A stretch of 51,845 nucleotides of DNA. It comes from Arachnopeziza araneosa (Eukaryota > Ascomycota > Leotiomycetes > Helotiales > Arachnopezizaceae). Under the pieces are notes generated by a model. That model was not told the DNA's origin. It worked only from the letters and a program-made list of their open reading frames with translations, and ran no database searches. The translations under genes and the position numbers were made by a program. How positions within the stretch are numbered: position 1 is the first letter of the stretch; every line of letters starts with the position of its first letter. Positions 1 to 11,571 of the stretch are shown here, piece after piece. The stretch covers positions 1-51,845 of the forward strand of contig QYAI01000220.1 in the NCBI GenBank assembly GCA_003988855.1, read 5' to 3'.

Positions 1-439
1 AGCCGATATCCCGGNAGNCGCTGCAGCTCAGAGAGAAGGTCCTCGGCAAAGAGCACCCTCATACTCTTTCAAGCATGAACAACCTCGCGAGTCTCTTAAT
101 GAGCCAGGGCAAGCACGACAAAGCTGGGCCAAAATAGCTTTACAGAAACTATTTAGCTCCATCTACTTTGTATTATATATTTTCATAACTTTAATAGAGA
201 GGGGCTTGGGGGAGCTAGTGTTTATATGCTATACTTTGAGATCTTAGATGATTTCTAAGCATATTACATAACTTTCTCGGGAATATTCTAGAAGCTTCAA
301 CTTTGCTTACCTCTTAAGGATCTTTCCACCTCCTCGTGGAGCCTGCGAAATGCATTCGCTTTCCCCTTACCTTAAATAAGAGGCAAAAATATTCCGAACA
401 TCCCTAATAAGGATGTTGTGGCCTCAGGCACTCACTACA
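1..439. other. no gene seen
   Basis: AT-rich sequence without a convincing coding frame. Two ambiguous bases (n) lie at positions 15 and 18. The far end of the HET relic described next may extend into this stretch but is too decayed to follow. Confidence 0.5.
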
Positions 440-1198
440 CTAGCTACACTAGCTAGCAGTAGTATTTAGGAGCCACGAGCTCGCCCCTCGCTTCCTCCTT
501 CAGAGTTTTCCCACCACAAATAGAGCACATACCAGATTCTCGTCGATTGAGTGATATTATAAAGGATTAGGCCATATCCTCTTGATATTTAGTTTTCCTT
601 TTGGCTACCCACAGCACACGCTCATGCAGGCTAAACTTCATTGGGTCATACTCTCTGAGGGCTTCAACTAGAATTTCGGTCCTGTCGTGGATTAAACGCT
701 CTAGGGAACTTTTGTCGCCGATATGCTTATACTACGCGGAGAAAAACTCAATCGATGAAGGAGCAAGAAGCTCTTGAAGCGTCCAACCCTTGGTGAACCA
801 TCGAGCTGCTTGGAATACTGACCCAAAGTCGGGGTCTTTCTCAGCGGCATCACGAGACATTTGGACGTCCGAAAGATAAATGTAACACTTTGCCGCGGTT
901 TTATACTACTAGAACATCGAGTGATGGCATTCTGAAGCTCAACCAGATTCGATTTATCGATACAGCAAGTATCTACCCAAATATACCTCAAACCATCGCG
1001 GACAGCTTGCTCTCCACAGAACTAGATCTTCTGATACCCAGCTTTAGATTTCCCAGACCGATTGATAATATCATCAAAATTGACTTCCTCATTCTCCTCT
1101 CCCCAACAGTGTGACAGTATGGCATATTGGGGGATATTGTTGCCAAGGTCCTTGGTAAGGGTCAGCTGACCACTGTTGTCAAGCTCTAGGAGGCGCAT
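440..1198 (-). pseudogene. HET-domain (heterokaryon incompatibility) pseudogene
   Basis: Read on the minus strand from the ATG at 1198. HET proteins control programmed cell death after fusion of incompatible hyphae. Canonical HET blocks appear in order: an N-terminus MRLLELDNSGQL, AILSHCWGEENEE, GYQKI, then RYIWVDTCCIDKSN. After a one-base frame change near 918 come KCYIYLSDVQMSRDAAE, ARWFTKGWTLQELLAPS and IEFFSA, then a weak continuation GDKSSLERLIHDRT as far as EDMA near 555. Below that only faint similarity remains. The frame is broken by TAG at 1022-1024, where family members usually have Gln or a similar residue. The frameshift region holds two adjacent TAG codons where family members usually have a polar residue and Trp. 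Another TAG lies at 732-734. Several of these fit C-to-T or G-to-A changes. The family call is secure. The 3' limit is approximate. Confidence 0.85.
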
Positions 1199-2452
1199 CA
1201 TGGGGTGGAAAGATTCCCGTCAAATCAAAAACGAATCAGAGAAATTATCAGATCAAGGTCTTCTCGGCGCTGTAAAGGTATGATAGATGAGGTGCTGGGA
1301 CATGTTGTGGAAATTGAGATGAGACAGAGGTTTCTTATTTTGTGCCTCGGGCTCCGTGTGGGACGCTGAGAGAAAGCAACGAATTGACATCATATTTAGA
1401 CCAAGGTCTCAGTAATGGGAGCCCGAGAATAAGGCGGCTAAGTGAAAGAAGTCGCTGTAAGTTGGCTACTTCAGCAATAGCATCGTTGATGCAAGCAACA
1501 TTCAGTACCTATCCTAGTCATAGAGAACAGCTCTGACCTATGATATATTTGGAGTTCAGGACCTACATTCTCTGATCTGATCTACAGTATAAATTTACAT
1601 ATTTTCCGTTCTTAATTGTTTTCATAATTCAAATAGATGTGTCCAATCTAATTATCGCCCAGTATGAGGCCCCATGGGATGTTGGCTGGTTCTCACAAAG
1701 AGCTGATGCTGCACCAACCTTGTCTCGGGCATAAATACATAGACGAAGTACTGACCACTCCTCAGAATCCAGAAGTTGAGGATGACTAAGAATCTCCGAC
1801 AAACGATACAAGAGGCTTTCAAAAGCCCGGCAATAATATCCCCAATGCCAATGGGACAGCAACACGCTCCTAAATGGTTGATGTTCAATAATTCAAAGAA
1901 GGAAAGTTCTGTTGTTCTTTACCATTTTCATCGCCTCTTGCATGTACAAAAAATGAGGCTTTGTGCACGTTAGGATCATCGTTATCCCCTAGGATATTAC
2001 AATTAGTCGTGGAGGACAAATTCTTCTGCTCCAAGATACTTATCGACTTCTCCACAAATTTACTGTAGAACGTCAAGATGGTGCAGAGGTAAAAGTCTGA
2101 CCGAGCTCAGACTGTGGGAATTTTGCGGTGAAGGGTTGTATAGGCATGCATTCAGAATTTGATTAAATATACTTATAATCATAATATCAAAGAAGAAATA
2201 TGGTAAACAAAGTCCACAGAAGTCTAACATCTAGGCATGTGCATCTCTTCCATATTACCATCAAAGTCACCTATTTTGGAGAATTGGATACATACCCACA
2301 ACTTTCTGCAGCCATTTTCACTACAATTTCCTCACATTGAAGTCGTTCATATCATCTTAGACCAGACTTATCTCTAAGATTTTGTTATCTCTGCTTTGTG
2401 CACTAGCGAAGTTCAGCTTTGCGAAAGCACATTTCCCCAACTGCAAATGTCA
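1199..2452. other. no firm gene; short minus-strand open stretches
   Basis: AT-rich spacer upstream of the HET relic. Minus-strand open stretches at 1885-2076 and 1629-1888 could be decayed downstream exons of the open frame at 2453-3067, but no domain is recognisable and I could not build a clean splice model. Treated as non-coding or relic. Confidence 0.35.
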
Positions 2453-3067
2453 TCAATCATCTCCCAGATTCCGCATCCTAAGTCTTAACCTAAGCGGTTC
2501 CTTTCTCACTGTTCCTATTTTCCTAGCTGAGCACCGCTTCCAGGAGCATAAATCTAATGACTGGATCCCACCCATCGGGAACTTGGACGTGTTCACGCGG
2601 AGAAAGAAGTGGCCCATGCTCTTTACCTCAGAAATTAAAAGAATAATCGCAGCTTTAGTACTTTCCAACGCAATTAAGTCGAGAGGGTCATTCCCAATTT
2701 CAAGAAGCTTTGCAGTAATATCCCCTTCTAAGCTAGAGAAGCTTATGACGGATAGGAAGTCCGCTTCGAACTCCCAGTCTTCAACGAAGCCAAGATGCGA
2801 AGAAGCAACCCAAATAATGATTTCAGTTAGGTGTTCACTAAGTATGCTCCAGCAATAAGTATCAATAGGTATTGCAAGACGAGTTTTAGCCCCATTAGGC
2901 ATATAGCATTGCAGTTCTAATTGACCCAAACTCTTGATGGAGCCTGTCAAAGAGTCAGCTTTGTTGTGAGAGAGGCATGTCCGAATAACTATACCTTCGC
3001 GAGTCAAGAGCGTCCGTAGACTTGAGAGGAATTTCTGCGTTGAGTTGTTGTTCAGATGATCAGTCAC
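2453..3067 (-). CDS. unrecognised open frame, possible exon of a decayed gene
   Basis: About 204 codons open on the minus strand. It begins without an ATG (GTG in frame), so it is probably an internal exon or a relic. The inferred protein looks coding: mixed hydrophobic and acidic helices, with segments such as LTEIIIWVASSHLGFVEDW and ALESTKAAIILLISEVKSMG. It ends in a TGA after NLGDD. I recognise no family. A NACHT/STAND-type regulator fragment is conceivable because HET and STAND genes often lie together, but no P-loop is visible here. It lies next to the HET pseudogene in an AT-rich tract. Confidence 0.3.
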   Translation of the reverse strand: MTDHLNNNSTQKFLSSLRTLLTREGIVIRTCLSHNKADSLTGSIKSLGQLELQCYMPNGAKTRLAIPIDTYCWSILSEHLTEIIIWVASSHLGFVEDWEFEADFLSVISFSSLEGDITAKLLEIGNDPLDLIALESTKAAIILLISEVKSMGHFFLRVNTSKFPMGGIQSLDLCSWKRCSARKIGTVRKEPLRLRLRMRNLGDD

Positions 3068-3402
3068 CGATAAAGACGTTCACGATTGAACGAGAAGTGG
3101 CCACCTTGGTTGGATACTCAAATGAGGCAAGAGCGAATGTTTGTTCACCTTAATACCAACAATGGAACATACAGTCACATATACGACCATTGCAAGAATG
3201 AATAATACTCAAGTTTATCCTTAGGAATCATATAAATACACGCCATACCACTGCCCACCAAACTCCCGGAAACCTCTTGGAAGAACTCCTAGAAAAGTTT
3301 TCTACTCCTCAATCCTCTCTTACTCAACTTCATCCACGCACTCAACAACTTGGTATCCTCATCATCACCTGTAGCTCTCTTAGTAAAATTAGCAATCGGT
3401 GC

Positions 3403-5062
3403 TCAAGCGTCGAGAGACGTCCCATTCTCGAATGGGCCGAAAGCGGGTTCACAGATCGTTCCGGGGGCGGGTAATGTGCCGCTTTCAAAGTAGGCTCGAA
3501 TAACCTTGGCTGTACAAAGGGAGGGTTGAGATAGTGAAGTATGCTGCGATTCAAGATCAGTAACCTTTTTCTGAAAGGGAAGGGGCCTAGGGAAGCAAGG
3601 GAAGAAAAACGTACACCGTGCCCGTCATGCTGCAAAACCACGCTGCCTTCAAACCCGGCGCTTGCATTCTTGGCCGAGACGAGAGGTGTAATTGGATCAT
3701 ACGTATTGCCCACGAACAGCAACGGGTTTTTGGTCTTCGCCTGGAAATTTCCTTCATATCTTTCCGCAGCCTTGAAAGGCCATTGAGCGCACGTCAAGGG
3801 GTAAATCGGCAGGGCATCGCCGAAGATCTGACTCTTAGTATATAATGCGTCAATCAAGGGATAGAGATCGGTAAGATTGTTTGTCCGGAGAGATACATCG
3901 CTGCAGTGAATAGCCCAGCCAGCTTCGTAGCCATAGTTGGGATAGATACTGCTGCCCCCACGAAGAGCCTTGAAGGAGTTGAGAATATAGGCGTCCGTAT
4001 CGCCGGTGAAGAGCCCTTGTAGAGCGGCAGCGAGGAAGGGCCAAGAAATTGTGTTGTAGATGGCAGTTAAGATGATGAATTTGATATCAGCGTAGTCGAT
4101 GATATCGGCCTGCGGGTTATCTCCAATGACGATAGGGAAGAACTTTAAAGTGTAAATCAAGTTGTAAACTTTTTGTTCCAACTCTTCAGCCATTGTAACG
4201 TTCTGAGCCAGAGCGCAATTAGCAGGGTCGGCGATACAGCCAGTGGAAAAGCCTTTAAATGTGGCATCTGTGCTGGTAAGCTGCTCGACGTCGTTTCCAG
4301 CGAAGTATTGTAGAGGATTCACGACTCCATCTAGTACGACCCTGCCCATCCTCTCAGGAAACATGGCAGCTACCGTTGTTCCCAGCACAGTACCGTAAGA
4401 GAAGCCCCAGTATCGTAACAAACCATCTTCGTCAAGCGCATCCACAATTTGCATCATGTCACGCGCAACGAATGTTGTACCGACAAGAGTGCCGGTATCT
4501 TCATTGCTCTCGTAGCAATCTTCTGCGAATATGGTCCTGTAAGCCCACGCCCTTCCAATTTCGACGTCGGATGAGTTTAAATAAATTGGCTGTAATTTCC
4601 CAGCGGCCTCTCGACTAAATTCATCGGGATAGCAAGAGAACGGAATCGTATTCCCAGTACCTCTATTTGATAATGAATGTTAATGGTCAAAATGGAAGTC
4701 GAATCAGCATACCGAGTATCGAAACCAATCAAATCAAATGAGCCACCCGTAGCTATGAGCAAAGATTCCGCTTCAAAACCAGCAACAAAACTACGACCAG
4801 GCTCGCCAGGTCCACCAGGATTGAAGAGAATACTTCCTTTCTTCGGTTGCTTCACCGCGCCGATCTTCACCAGATCCAAACTAAGAGTATTGTTGGATGA
4901 GTGATTGGTGTAATCAAGTGGTACCGTCAAAGTCCCGCAAGTTACTGAGACACTTGCATTTTGCTGACATGGATACCAATTGATCTTGCTATGTGAACGT
5001 GTAGCACGAGCCTGGACATTGAGTGCGAAAAGAAGAGATACGAGAGCTGTATTGAAAAGCAT
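3403..5062 (-). CDS. secreted tripeptidyl/prolyl aminopeptidase-like serine hydrolase (peptidase S33, TAP C-terminal)
   Basis: Predicted 512-residue alpha/beta hydrolase that removes short peptides or prolines from N-termini outside the cell. It has three exons: 5062-4713, 4662-3615 and 3543-3403. The introns are 4663-4712 and 3545-3614 (donor GTACGT). The ATG at 5062 gives a clear signal peptide (MLFNTALVSLLFALNVQA). The oxyanion region is FNPGGPGEPG. The first junction restores GFDTRGTGNTIPFSC, as expected for the family. The nucleophile is Ser205 in GFSYG, the acid Asp439 in NTYDPITP, and the base His467 lies just after the second intron, whose removal restores DGHGHTSLSQPSLC. The C-terminal TAP-like region ends GTSLDA. 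All three catalytic residues are present and the length is usual, so it is probably active. No neighbouring gene shares its pathway. Confidence 0.93.
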
Positions 5063-6669
5063 GATAAACTCAGAGTGTAACTCGATGTGAGAAATCTTGA
5101 TGTGAGGAGAACTCAAAGTCGAATACCCACATTTATATACTTGTCCAAACTCAAGCACAGCCAATTTTGAAATGAATACGCGGAGAGTAGACTTTGATGC
5201 CAACGAGAAAACTATATCCCGCATACCAGTCGATGCAACCACTCGAGATTTTCCGATCTCATCCCAGAGACGGTCCACATGGACTCGATCACACTCAAGA
5301 CCAATCTTTCCGCTCGACCAGATTCCATATTGCTAGAGTTATTAATACGCTTCCAGCTGAGGGGTTTAAACACCGCAAATATAGATGAATTGGCAGATGT
5401 CGCGCAAGAGTAAGCCAACGTCATTCACCGAGTAGGCATCCGACGCTCTGGGAATGCGTACCGGGGCAGGGTTCTAGGATAAGGAAAGCGTTCCCGAGAT
5501 CGATCCGGCATCACGTGATGGATATGCTCACCTGCAGTCGAAGCCGGGACTTGCCAAGGTGGCTGAACATGCTTTTAACGCAAGAGGCTAAATTTCGTTT
5601 TCGCAGTAGCACTATCTTAGCTCCTACTAATGGAATTTCATTCGTCCATGCAGAGCGACTCCAATGCATATCGAACCGCCCCAAATTTCCAGTCTTTACA
5701 TCCTCTCCGGCATGATACTCATGAGCCGTGGGAAGCACGCAAAGCCTGAAAGCACCGTGATCGACAGAGACTTTTATACCCATGAAAGCAAGCTTTATGA
5801 CTGGTTTCAAGGTTCATTCTTACCCCACGACCCTGGGGATAATGTGCTGGAGGCGGAGATGATTGCCAAAATCCTGAGAAGACACAGATGCGCGAGGAAA
5901 GGGAAACAGAAGAATTTATCAAACTTAGCTAGCACACGATAGAATCCAGACAACTTGGATCCGGATCAAATCACCATTCGTGATCTAGGTATACTCGTGA
6001 TTGAAATCAACTTCTGTAGATGCGACTTTGACTTGAACCATCTCCGGTAGGACCCATTCAAGTTGAGATGCAGCTCTAGGATATGAGTATGACCCAAGAT
6101 GTGCCGATACAACACAGCTTCTGCGACTCATTCTACTCAACCGCGCAATCCATTCCTGTCAACCAAGATGTTCGATGCGCGAAAACATACAGAAGAAAAA
6201 GCTATCACGATCAATTTCGCCCTCGCCAAAGGCAGCTAGTTCAGCTCATCAAGTAACAAGGGGAGAGATATCTCGAACAGAAACGACGCGACAAGCACAA
6301 CAGAGTGACCGCATCACGTGACGACCGCAGAAGCACAAAGGACAAGCCAAGTAGATGTAAAAGTTTAACAACCAAAAACAGATCCACCACCATTCACTCG
6401 CGTGTAAGTCCATCTATCTATCTTATCTATCGTCCCTCTTCGCTTGTAGCTGATTTGACATGGCCAGCCCAAGCCGATATCTAGTCTAATGACATGAAAA
6501 GCAGCGAGAACAAAAAACACACAAAAAACAAAAAGCAAAAAACTGCCAAGGTGAAACCCGGCCCTCATTATCTTACCTGTCATTCGTCTGAACCTGCAGA
6601 CTTTCTGTCCTCCCCTTCTTCTCTGGCTACGCTCGCATTACTTCATCGCGCGATAGTGAGCCTCGCACG
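5063..6669. other. intergenic, no gene seen
   Basis: About 1.6 kb between the start of the S33 hydrolase and the end of the next minus-strand gene. Several short open stretches exist on both strands but none has domain-like content, a plausible start or splice support. An A-rich stretch lies near 6510-6545. Confidence 0.5.
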
Positions 6670-7979
6670 CTAACTTCCCCTTCCAAAACACCGCCAAAAC
6701 CTCCATCCTCTCCACCTCCACCAAGCACCGACGCAATCCCTCACTTTTGACGAGCCAAAGTACCCCTTATTGATGCCCACAACCCCAGCAATCCACCCCG
6801 CTCCTTCCTTCAGAACCGTATTATCGAGCTCATCCCCAATCTCAGCCCAGATGTCAAAAGCGTGACCAGCGCCTGGGACAAGGATCAATTTAGATTTGAT
6901 CCGGTCCTTTCGCAGTGCTTCGTGGAAAGTGCTGGCGTGGGAAGGAGCAAAGATGGTATCCTCGGTGCCGATTATTTGGAGAGTTGGTGGGTGTGGGTGT
7001 GGAAGGGTTGGGAGTATGTTTAGCGGGCCTGCGGAGAATTAGTATCGAGTAGCGGGATTAGTGAAGTGACAAAGATGCATGAGAGAAAAAGAAAGCAGTA
7101 GAAGCTAGAATCCGAGAAATGCATACTGATACCATCCACTTCTTCCTTTCTCACGCTCCCCTTTGTAGGTAGATTTAACCTTCCCTCTTGATCTTCCACC
7201 AAACCCTTCAGAATAAATTCTGCGAGGATTGCTTTCCGGAAAATATGCAGACTCATCAACCCCCGTGGTTTCGTATAATCGTCACTTGTAGCGGGGACGG
7301 GAATTTCCGTTGGTGGTGCGTCGAAGGTCGTAGCTTCAGCCAGAAGCTGCGGGGTGCATTCTGGGATGGAAAGGTTCGAGAGGCGACCTCGACCCGAGTA
7401 AGGGAGATTGTGCATGTCTGTAGGACCGTACATGGAAATAATAGCTGAGGGGGGAGTGATCCACAGTTTTGGCTGTTGGCATGTGGTTAGCGGTTGATAT
7501 GGCGAAAACGTACGTACGTGGAGGGGAAATCCTACCGTCAAAAGGGCAAGGAGAGCGCCTGCTGATGCGCCCGCGACAACGACTTTGTTGATGTCAACCT
7601 CTACCGCCTGATCTTCAGTTTCCCGGGGGAGCTCATTGCGAAGCCAGATTTCCAAATCCCGAATATCCTCTTGCTGGCCGGCGAAAGCCGTTTCGGGAAG
7701 GAGACGGTAATCGACAGAAACAATGACAAAGCCGAGATCGATAAAACGCTTGAATAAAGGACGGGAATAATCCACCTTTGTGCCTCCAGTCCAGCCTCCG
7801 CCGTGAATGAAGACCAAGATGGGGTGATGGGATGGTGCATGTTTGTTGGTGGCGCTGCCTGCTTCAGGAAGGTAGATATCAAGCGGGATGCTGACTTCCC
7901 CCACCGCTTTATATATACACGTTTTGGAGATGACGAGCGGGGCGGGACGACGCGGGATGGTGAAGTTTGGAGTGGCCAT
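6670..7979 (-). CDS. alpha/beta hydrolase fold-3 (HSL-type) esterase/lipase
   Basis: Predicted 380-residue cytosolic esterase of the hormone-sensitive-lipase/arylacetamide deacetylase group; the substrate is unknown. It has three exons: 7979-7536, 7472-7133 and 7028-6670. The introns are 7473-7535 (63 nt) and 7029-7132 (donor GTATCA, acceptor CGCAG). The first intron is a multiple of three without stops, so the unspliced frame also stays open. The oxyanion motif HGGGW is at residues 59-63. The nucleophile is Ser139 in GASAG, the acid probably Asp285 in IIGTEDTIF, and the base His317 in GAGHAF. I chose the ATG at 7979 over an in-frame ATG at 8012 because MATPNFTIP is followed directly by conserved sequence. 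The C-terminus is unusually rich in Trp and Arg (WWRWRGWRFWRCFGR); a missed intron there is possible. Confidence 0.9.
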
Positions 7980-9755
7980 GTATATGCCGGCGGATGTTTC
8001 CTGAATGCACACTTAAGTCGGCGCGAAGTTGGAAGAGTCTGGAGAGAAGAGGAGTCTTTTCTTCTCCGACACTAACGTGGCGGCGGCGACCAGCTCGCAC
8101 AAAGTTGCCTGGGGCTCAGGAGCTGATGGAGCTGACTCGTATCTGGCAAAGGCGACGATACTAAAACAAGGGGAATTTAGGTTGAGGAACTGACATCATT
8201 TTGACGGAGCGTCAGGGGAGTGGCAGCAAACAGGGTCCAATTGCACCGCATGGAGGAGGTATGAGGCGTCTGCAGAAGCTTTGGAAGTGGGCTCGGCCCC
8301 CTCATAGCAACGCCATGGAAAAGCCACCGAGTCTCCTTTCGGATCAATAGGCTGACCATTACCAAGGCCCCGGTACTACCGATGCCGTGTCACACAGACG
8401 CTGGCTGCATTGAGAGCTCGCACTAGCCGTTGGCGATGTCGTCCAGGGTCACTATCCGCTCACCTGGTCGTCAGCAGCTTCCGTAACAAGCAATTACATT
8501 GGCACGACCGGCCTCGCCAGATACTCTTCAAACCCTCAATGGCCATCTGGAAATATTGGCGGCAAAAAGAATTATGTCGTTTGGGCGACAGAGGCAAGAC
8601 CACGCCTAAGCAGCACATCCTACACTAGCGAACCATAGTTTCAAGGCGCTCCAGCACCCTCCATGGCCGCACGCACAATCGCTACCTATCAACCCGGCAA
8701 ATTTTAGTCGGAAAATTTGAAATTCCCCTTGAATAACTAGCTCGTTGGTGCGAAACTAGATGCTTCTATTGGCCCCGCCAAATGCCCACGTTCGAGCCAT
8801 GCCTCTCACTGGCCGGTCCCGCGTCAAAGTTGCGGTAAACACCCTGACGGCCCAGGGACCATGTTACGGACATTGGATTGCGACCATGCGGAATCCGAAA
8901 GGAAGGCATTCTAGTGCGATGCACACGGAAAACTTGATCGGTCTTCGAGAACCTCGTCCTTGCAAACATGCGCGCCCGATATGTAAAGGCGGAAGAAAAA
9001 ACAGCTGTCACCACTTGGTTGGCGGTGAGAGACGGGAAGGGCGAAAACTTTCAGCAACCCGGCACCTATCCGAAAAACTCTTCAAACCTCAATTCCCATG
9101 CCTCGCAGACTAAGAGCTTAGCAAGGTCGGTGCGACTCTGTGAATCGCACCAAGATATCGTGGCTAAACGGATGGAATAGTGTAGCTGAATAAATTGTCA
9201 TGCAAGGAGGCCGACTACTGACGTGGTGACTACCAAATGTCGCATTGCAACTGCCTCAAGTGCGTAGATCGGATGTCGAAACAAGGAAGAATCGAACCAT
9301 TTCAGCTTGTTTCTTTTGTGACATGCATGGATGACTCGGATGGCGACGACTCTGCCAGAGGCGCTGCGCACGTTATGACACGCTTCGGAGTGGCATCCGA
9401 TGACTAGCAGCTATGGCCGCGGTCGATGCTGTTGCGGCCCAACGGTACGGAGGTAATGAGGACGGGCGTTCGGAGAGTTTGTCGATGTCGATGGCGCAGC
9501 TCACTCGGATTCTTTGCTGTCCGACATGGTTGGGTATGAACTCTTCTCGTTAGGATGAAGAGAGATCTTTACCCTGCCTGGAAGCAACAAACACAAGTGT
9601 CTTCAATTTATCCAGTCGCATGTGAAATGGAACCTCCTGTAGGAGGAGCCGCCTCCTGCAATTGGCGGCGTTCCGGATGCCGGCTATATTTCAAGGAGAA
9701 TTCCTAGGTGCCATCTCAACAGTCGGCAAAAACCATGCAATCGATTCGGAGATTG
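7980..9755. other. intergenic, no gene seen
   Basis: About 1.8 kb. Open stretches such as 8760-9113 on the plus strand have no recognisable protein content and overlap open stretches on the other strand. I see no tRNA, element ends or convincing tandem repeats. It may contain decayed transposon sequence, but nothing identifies it. Confidence 0.45.
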
Positions 9756-10333
9756 CTACTTGAAGCGTGTAGGCAACCATTCAGAGTAATGCTTCCGATT
9801 ATCAATCATTGACAGCAGTGTTGTGCAACTACCGACAACAAGGATTGCCAACGATGTAACGAGAAGAAAGGCAACACCAACTATCTTACCGATGCCATAT
9901 TCCATGTAAACAGTTGTTTTCTGAAGAGCCTGTAGGCTGTTTTGGAAAGAGGCTTCATAGAAATTGACACCCTCTCCAAAGGGAACTCCACACGAAAAGT
10001 AGACGGTATCCAGAGTTCCGACAGTTTGTATTCGGCTTTGCAGCGGGAGCTCATGTGGACATTTATCCACGATCTCCAAGAATACCCCTCTTCCAACGCT
10101 CTGATGTTTGTTTCGTGCTTGTGCTGTAAGAAAAGAACCAAGTCTTGTGCAAGAGCAAAGATGTAGTGGAATGAACAACGAAGCAGTGTGATGGAGAAAC
10201 GCAAGAAACGGTTACCACGTTTCGCAGACAGATTGTAGATGCGTAGGAGATTGTACCAATCCTTCAGTCGGCGTTTCCACTGGGTACGCCTCAGCATCCC
10301 ACCGTGGCACAGAAACCCAACTGCACCCCACAT
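9756..10333 (-). CDS. candidate single-pass membrane protein, family unknown
   Basis: Two overlapping minus-strand frames join cleanly through an intron at 10124-10215 (donor GTAACC, acceptor TTCTTACAG, 92 nt). Exon 10333-10216 (118 nt) plus exon 10123-9756 (368 nt) give 161 residues. The junction reads LSAKR-AQARNKHQSVG. The second exon has CPHELPLQSRIQTVG, then one hydrophobic helix GKIVGVAFLLVTSLAILVVG, and a short polar tail ending PTRFK. The frame remains open upstream of the first ATG to about 10390 (KDKAAWSSAARMW), so this is probably the 3' part of a longer gene whose upstream exons are those discussed at 10334-11164. No family is recognised. Confidence 0.45.
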
Positions 10334-11164
10334 CCGAGCCGCGCTTGACCAAGCAGCCTTATCTTTGATTCGCAGCGTTCGGAAACTTCCATAATACGAC
10401 TTCGATCACTTTCCAAGAAAGATGTTTAAAAGAGAAAGAGGAATTGCGAGAGGAGTGTCGTCGAAGAAAGACGTCGGTTACAGCCTGTGGATATGCCGTC
10501 CCGCGCTAACCCAGAGCAGTTTCTGCTGCAGCAAGTGATGTCCTTCCTCTGCCCTTGATACTCCTCTTTCTGACCTGTCACATCTGAATATAACCCTGGT
10601 TCCTGACAGATTTGGAGGCGCTTTAAAGGAATTAGGTAGGGTGGACGATACGATGCCAGCGGACGCCCATTATGTTGGTTGTCCACGATGGCTTGTCCTC
10701 CGAGTGCATAACCGGGTACGCGGATTCCTGAAGAGGAACAAAGCTTGCTTTTTGCGATCTTCATCCTCCTTCAAGATCCGAAAAGACGGGCTTCGAGAGC
10801 CGTTCTTCCTTGGCAGCTGACTGTGGCTGCGGAGAGATGCTCCAGATGCAGTGTAACGTTTTCGCCAAGCCAATCGACCATCTCAATGGGCTTTGGTGGA
10901 AACGTGTCCATTGATGGTTCTATTGCAAGATCTAAATGGTTCAATGTTTGGTGTGAGGACTTCCATCCAAGAGGTCAGCGGTAGAGAAAAGTTGACCAAG
11001 GTAAATAAGGGGGCGAGATATCCTTTCCAGCCCAGCGCCTCATTTAAGCCTTGTTCATCCAACTTCCTCATTAACGAATAACGGCTCGGCGGAGAAATCT
11101 TATCCTTTTGGTTGAATAATAAAACTCTGCTTACGAAGGCATCCAACGATTGTTGAAGAAACAA
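10334..11164 (-). other. possible upstream coding remnant of the membrane-protein gene
   Basis: A minus-strand frame from 10977 down to about 10784 looks coding, with an ATG at 10921. It includes PKPIEMVDWLGENVTLHLEH and SAATVSCQGRTALEARLF. It then meets a stop, while the neighbouring frame continues as LKEDEDRKKQALFLFRNP. A single missing base in the T-run of CTTTTCGG near 10790 would join the two. No GT-AG intron does this. The part 10426-10670 has no clear coding content. It is either a damaged N-terminal half of the gene at 9756-10333 or a chance arrangement. Confidence 0.3.
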
Positions 11165-11571
11165 TCTATTTGATCGACTGTGGCGAGGAAGCTAAGGAAA
11201 ATAGAGATAGCATCCCGATATCTTGCATCAAGCCACTGAAGTTCCCAGCCGGATCTCTTCCTCAAATCAACTAATCATCTCTTCATTAACCAGACACATG
11301 AAACGGGATTTCGTCCTTACATAGCAAAAGCAAAAGTCGTCGAGGGTTAGGATATTCCGAATGCTTCAAGGGGCTGGTCAAATGGAACTCGTTTCGAAGA
11401 ATATAATCCAATTTGGTAACCATACACGAGGTGCAGAGGGTCGATCTGCATTGCATAACACACTCCAAATACAACCATGCTTCGCTCCAAAACCATGCAG
11501 TCCCTAGGTATCCACAAGAATACAAATCCAAGACAATAAGACCCTTTCCTTTAGCATCCATCCTTGTATCT
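11165..11571. other. intergenic, nothing seen
   Basis: About 400 bases downstream of the MSO1-like stop codon. Short open stretches on both strands have no recognisable content. This is probably the 3' untranslated and intergenic sequence of the MSO1-like gene. Confidence 0.5.

Noticed and set aside
8760..9113. 117-codon plus-strand open frame
   Set aside because: No domain, no hydrophobic pattern and a competing open frame on the other strand.
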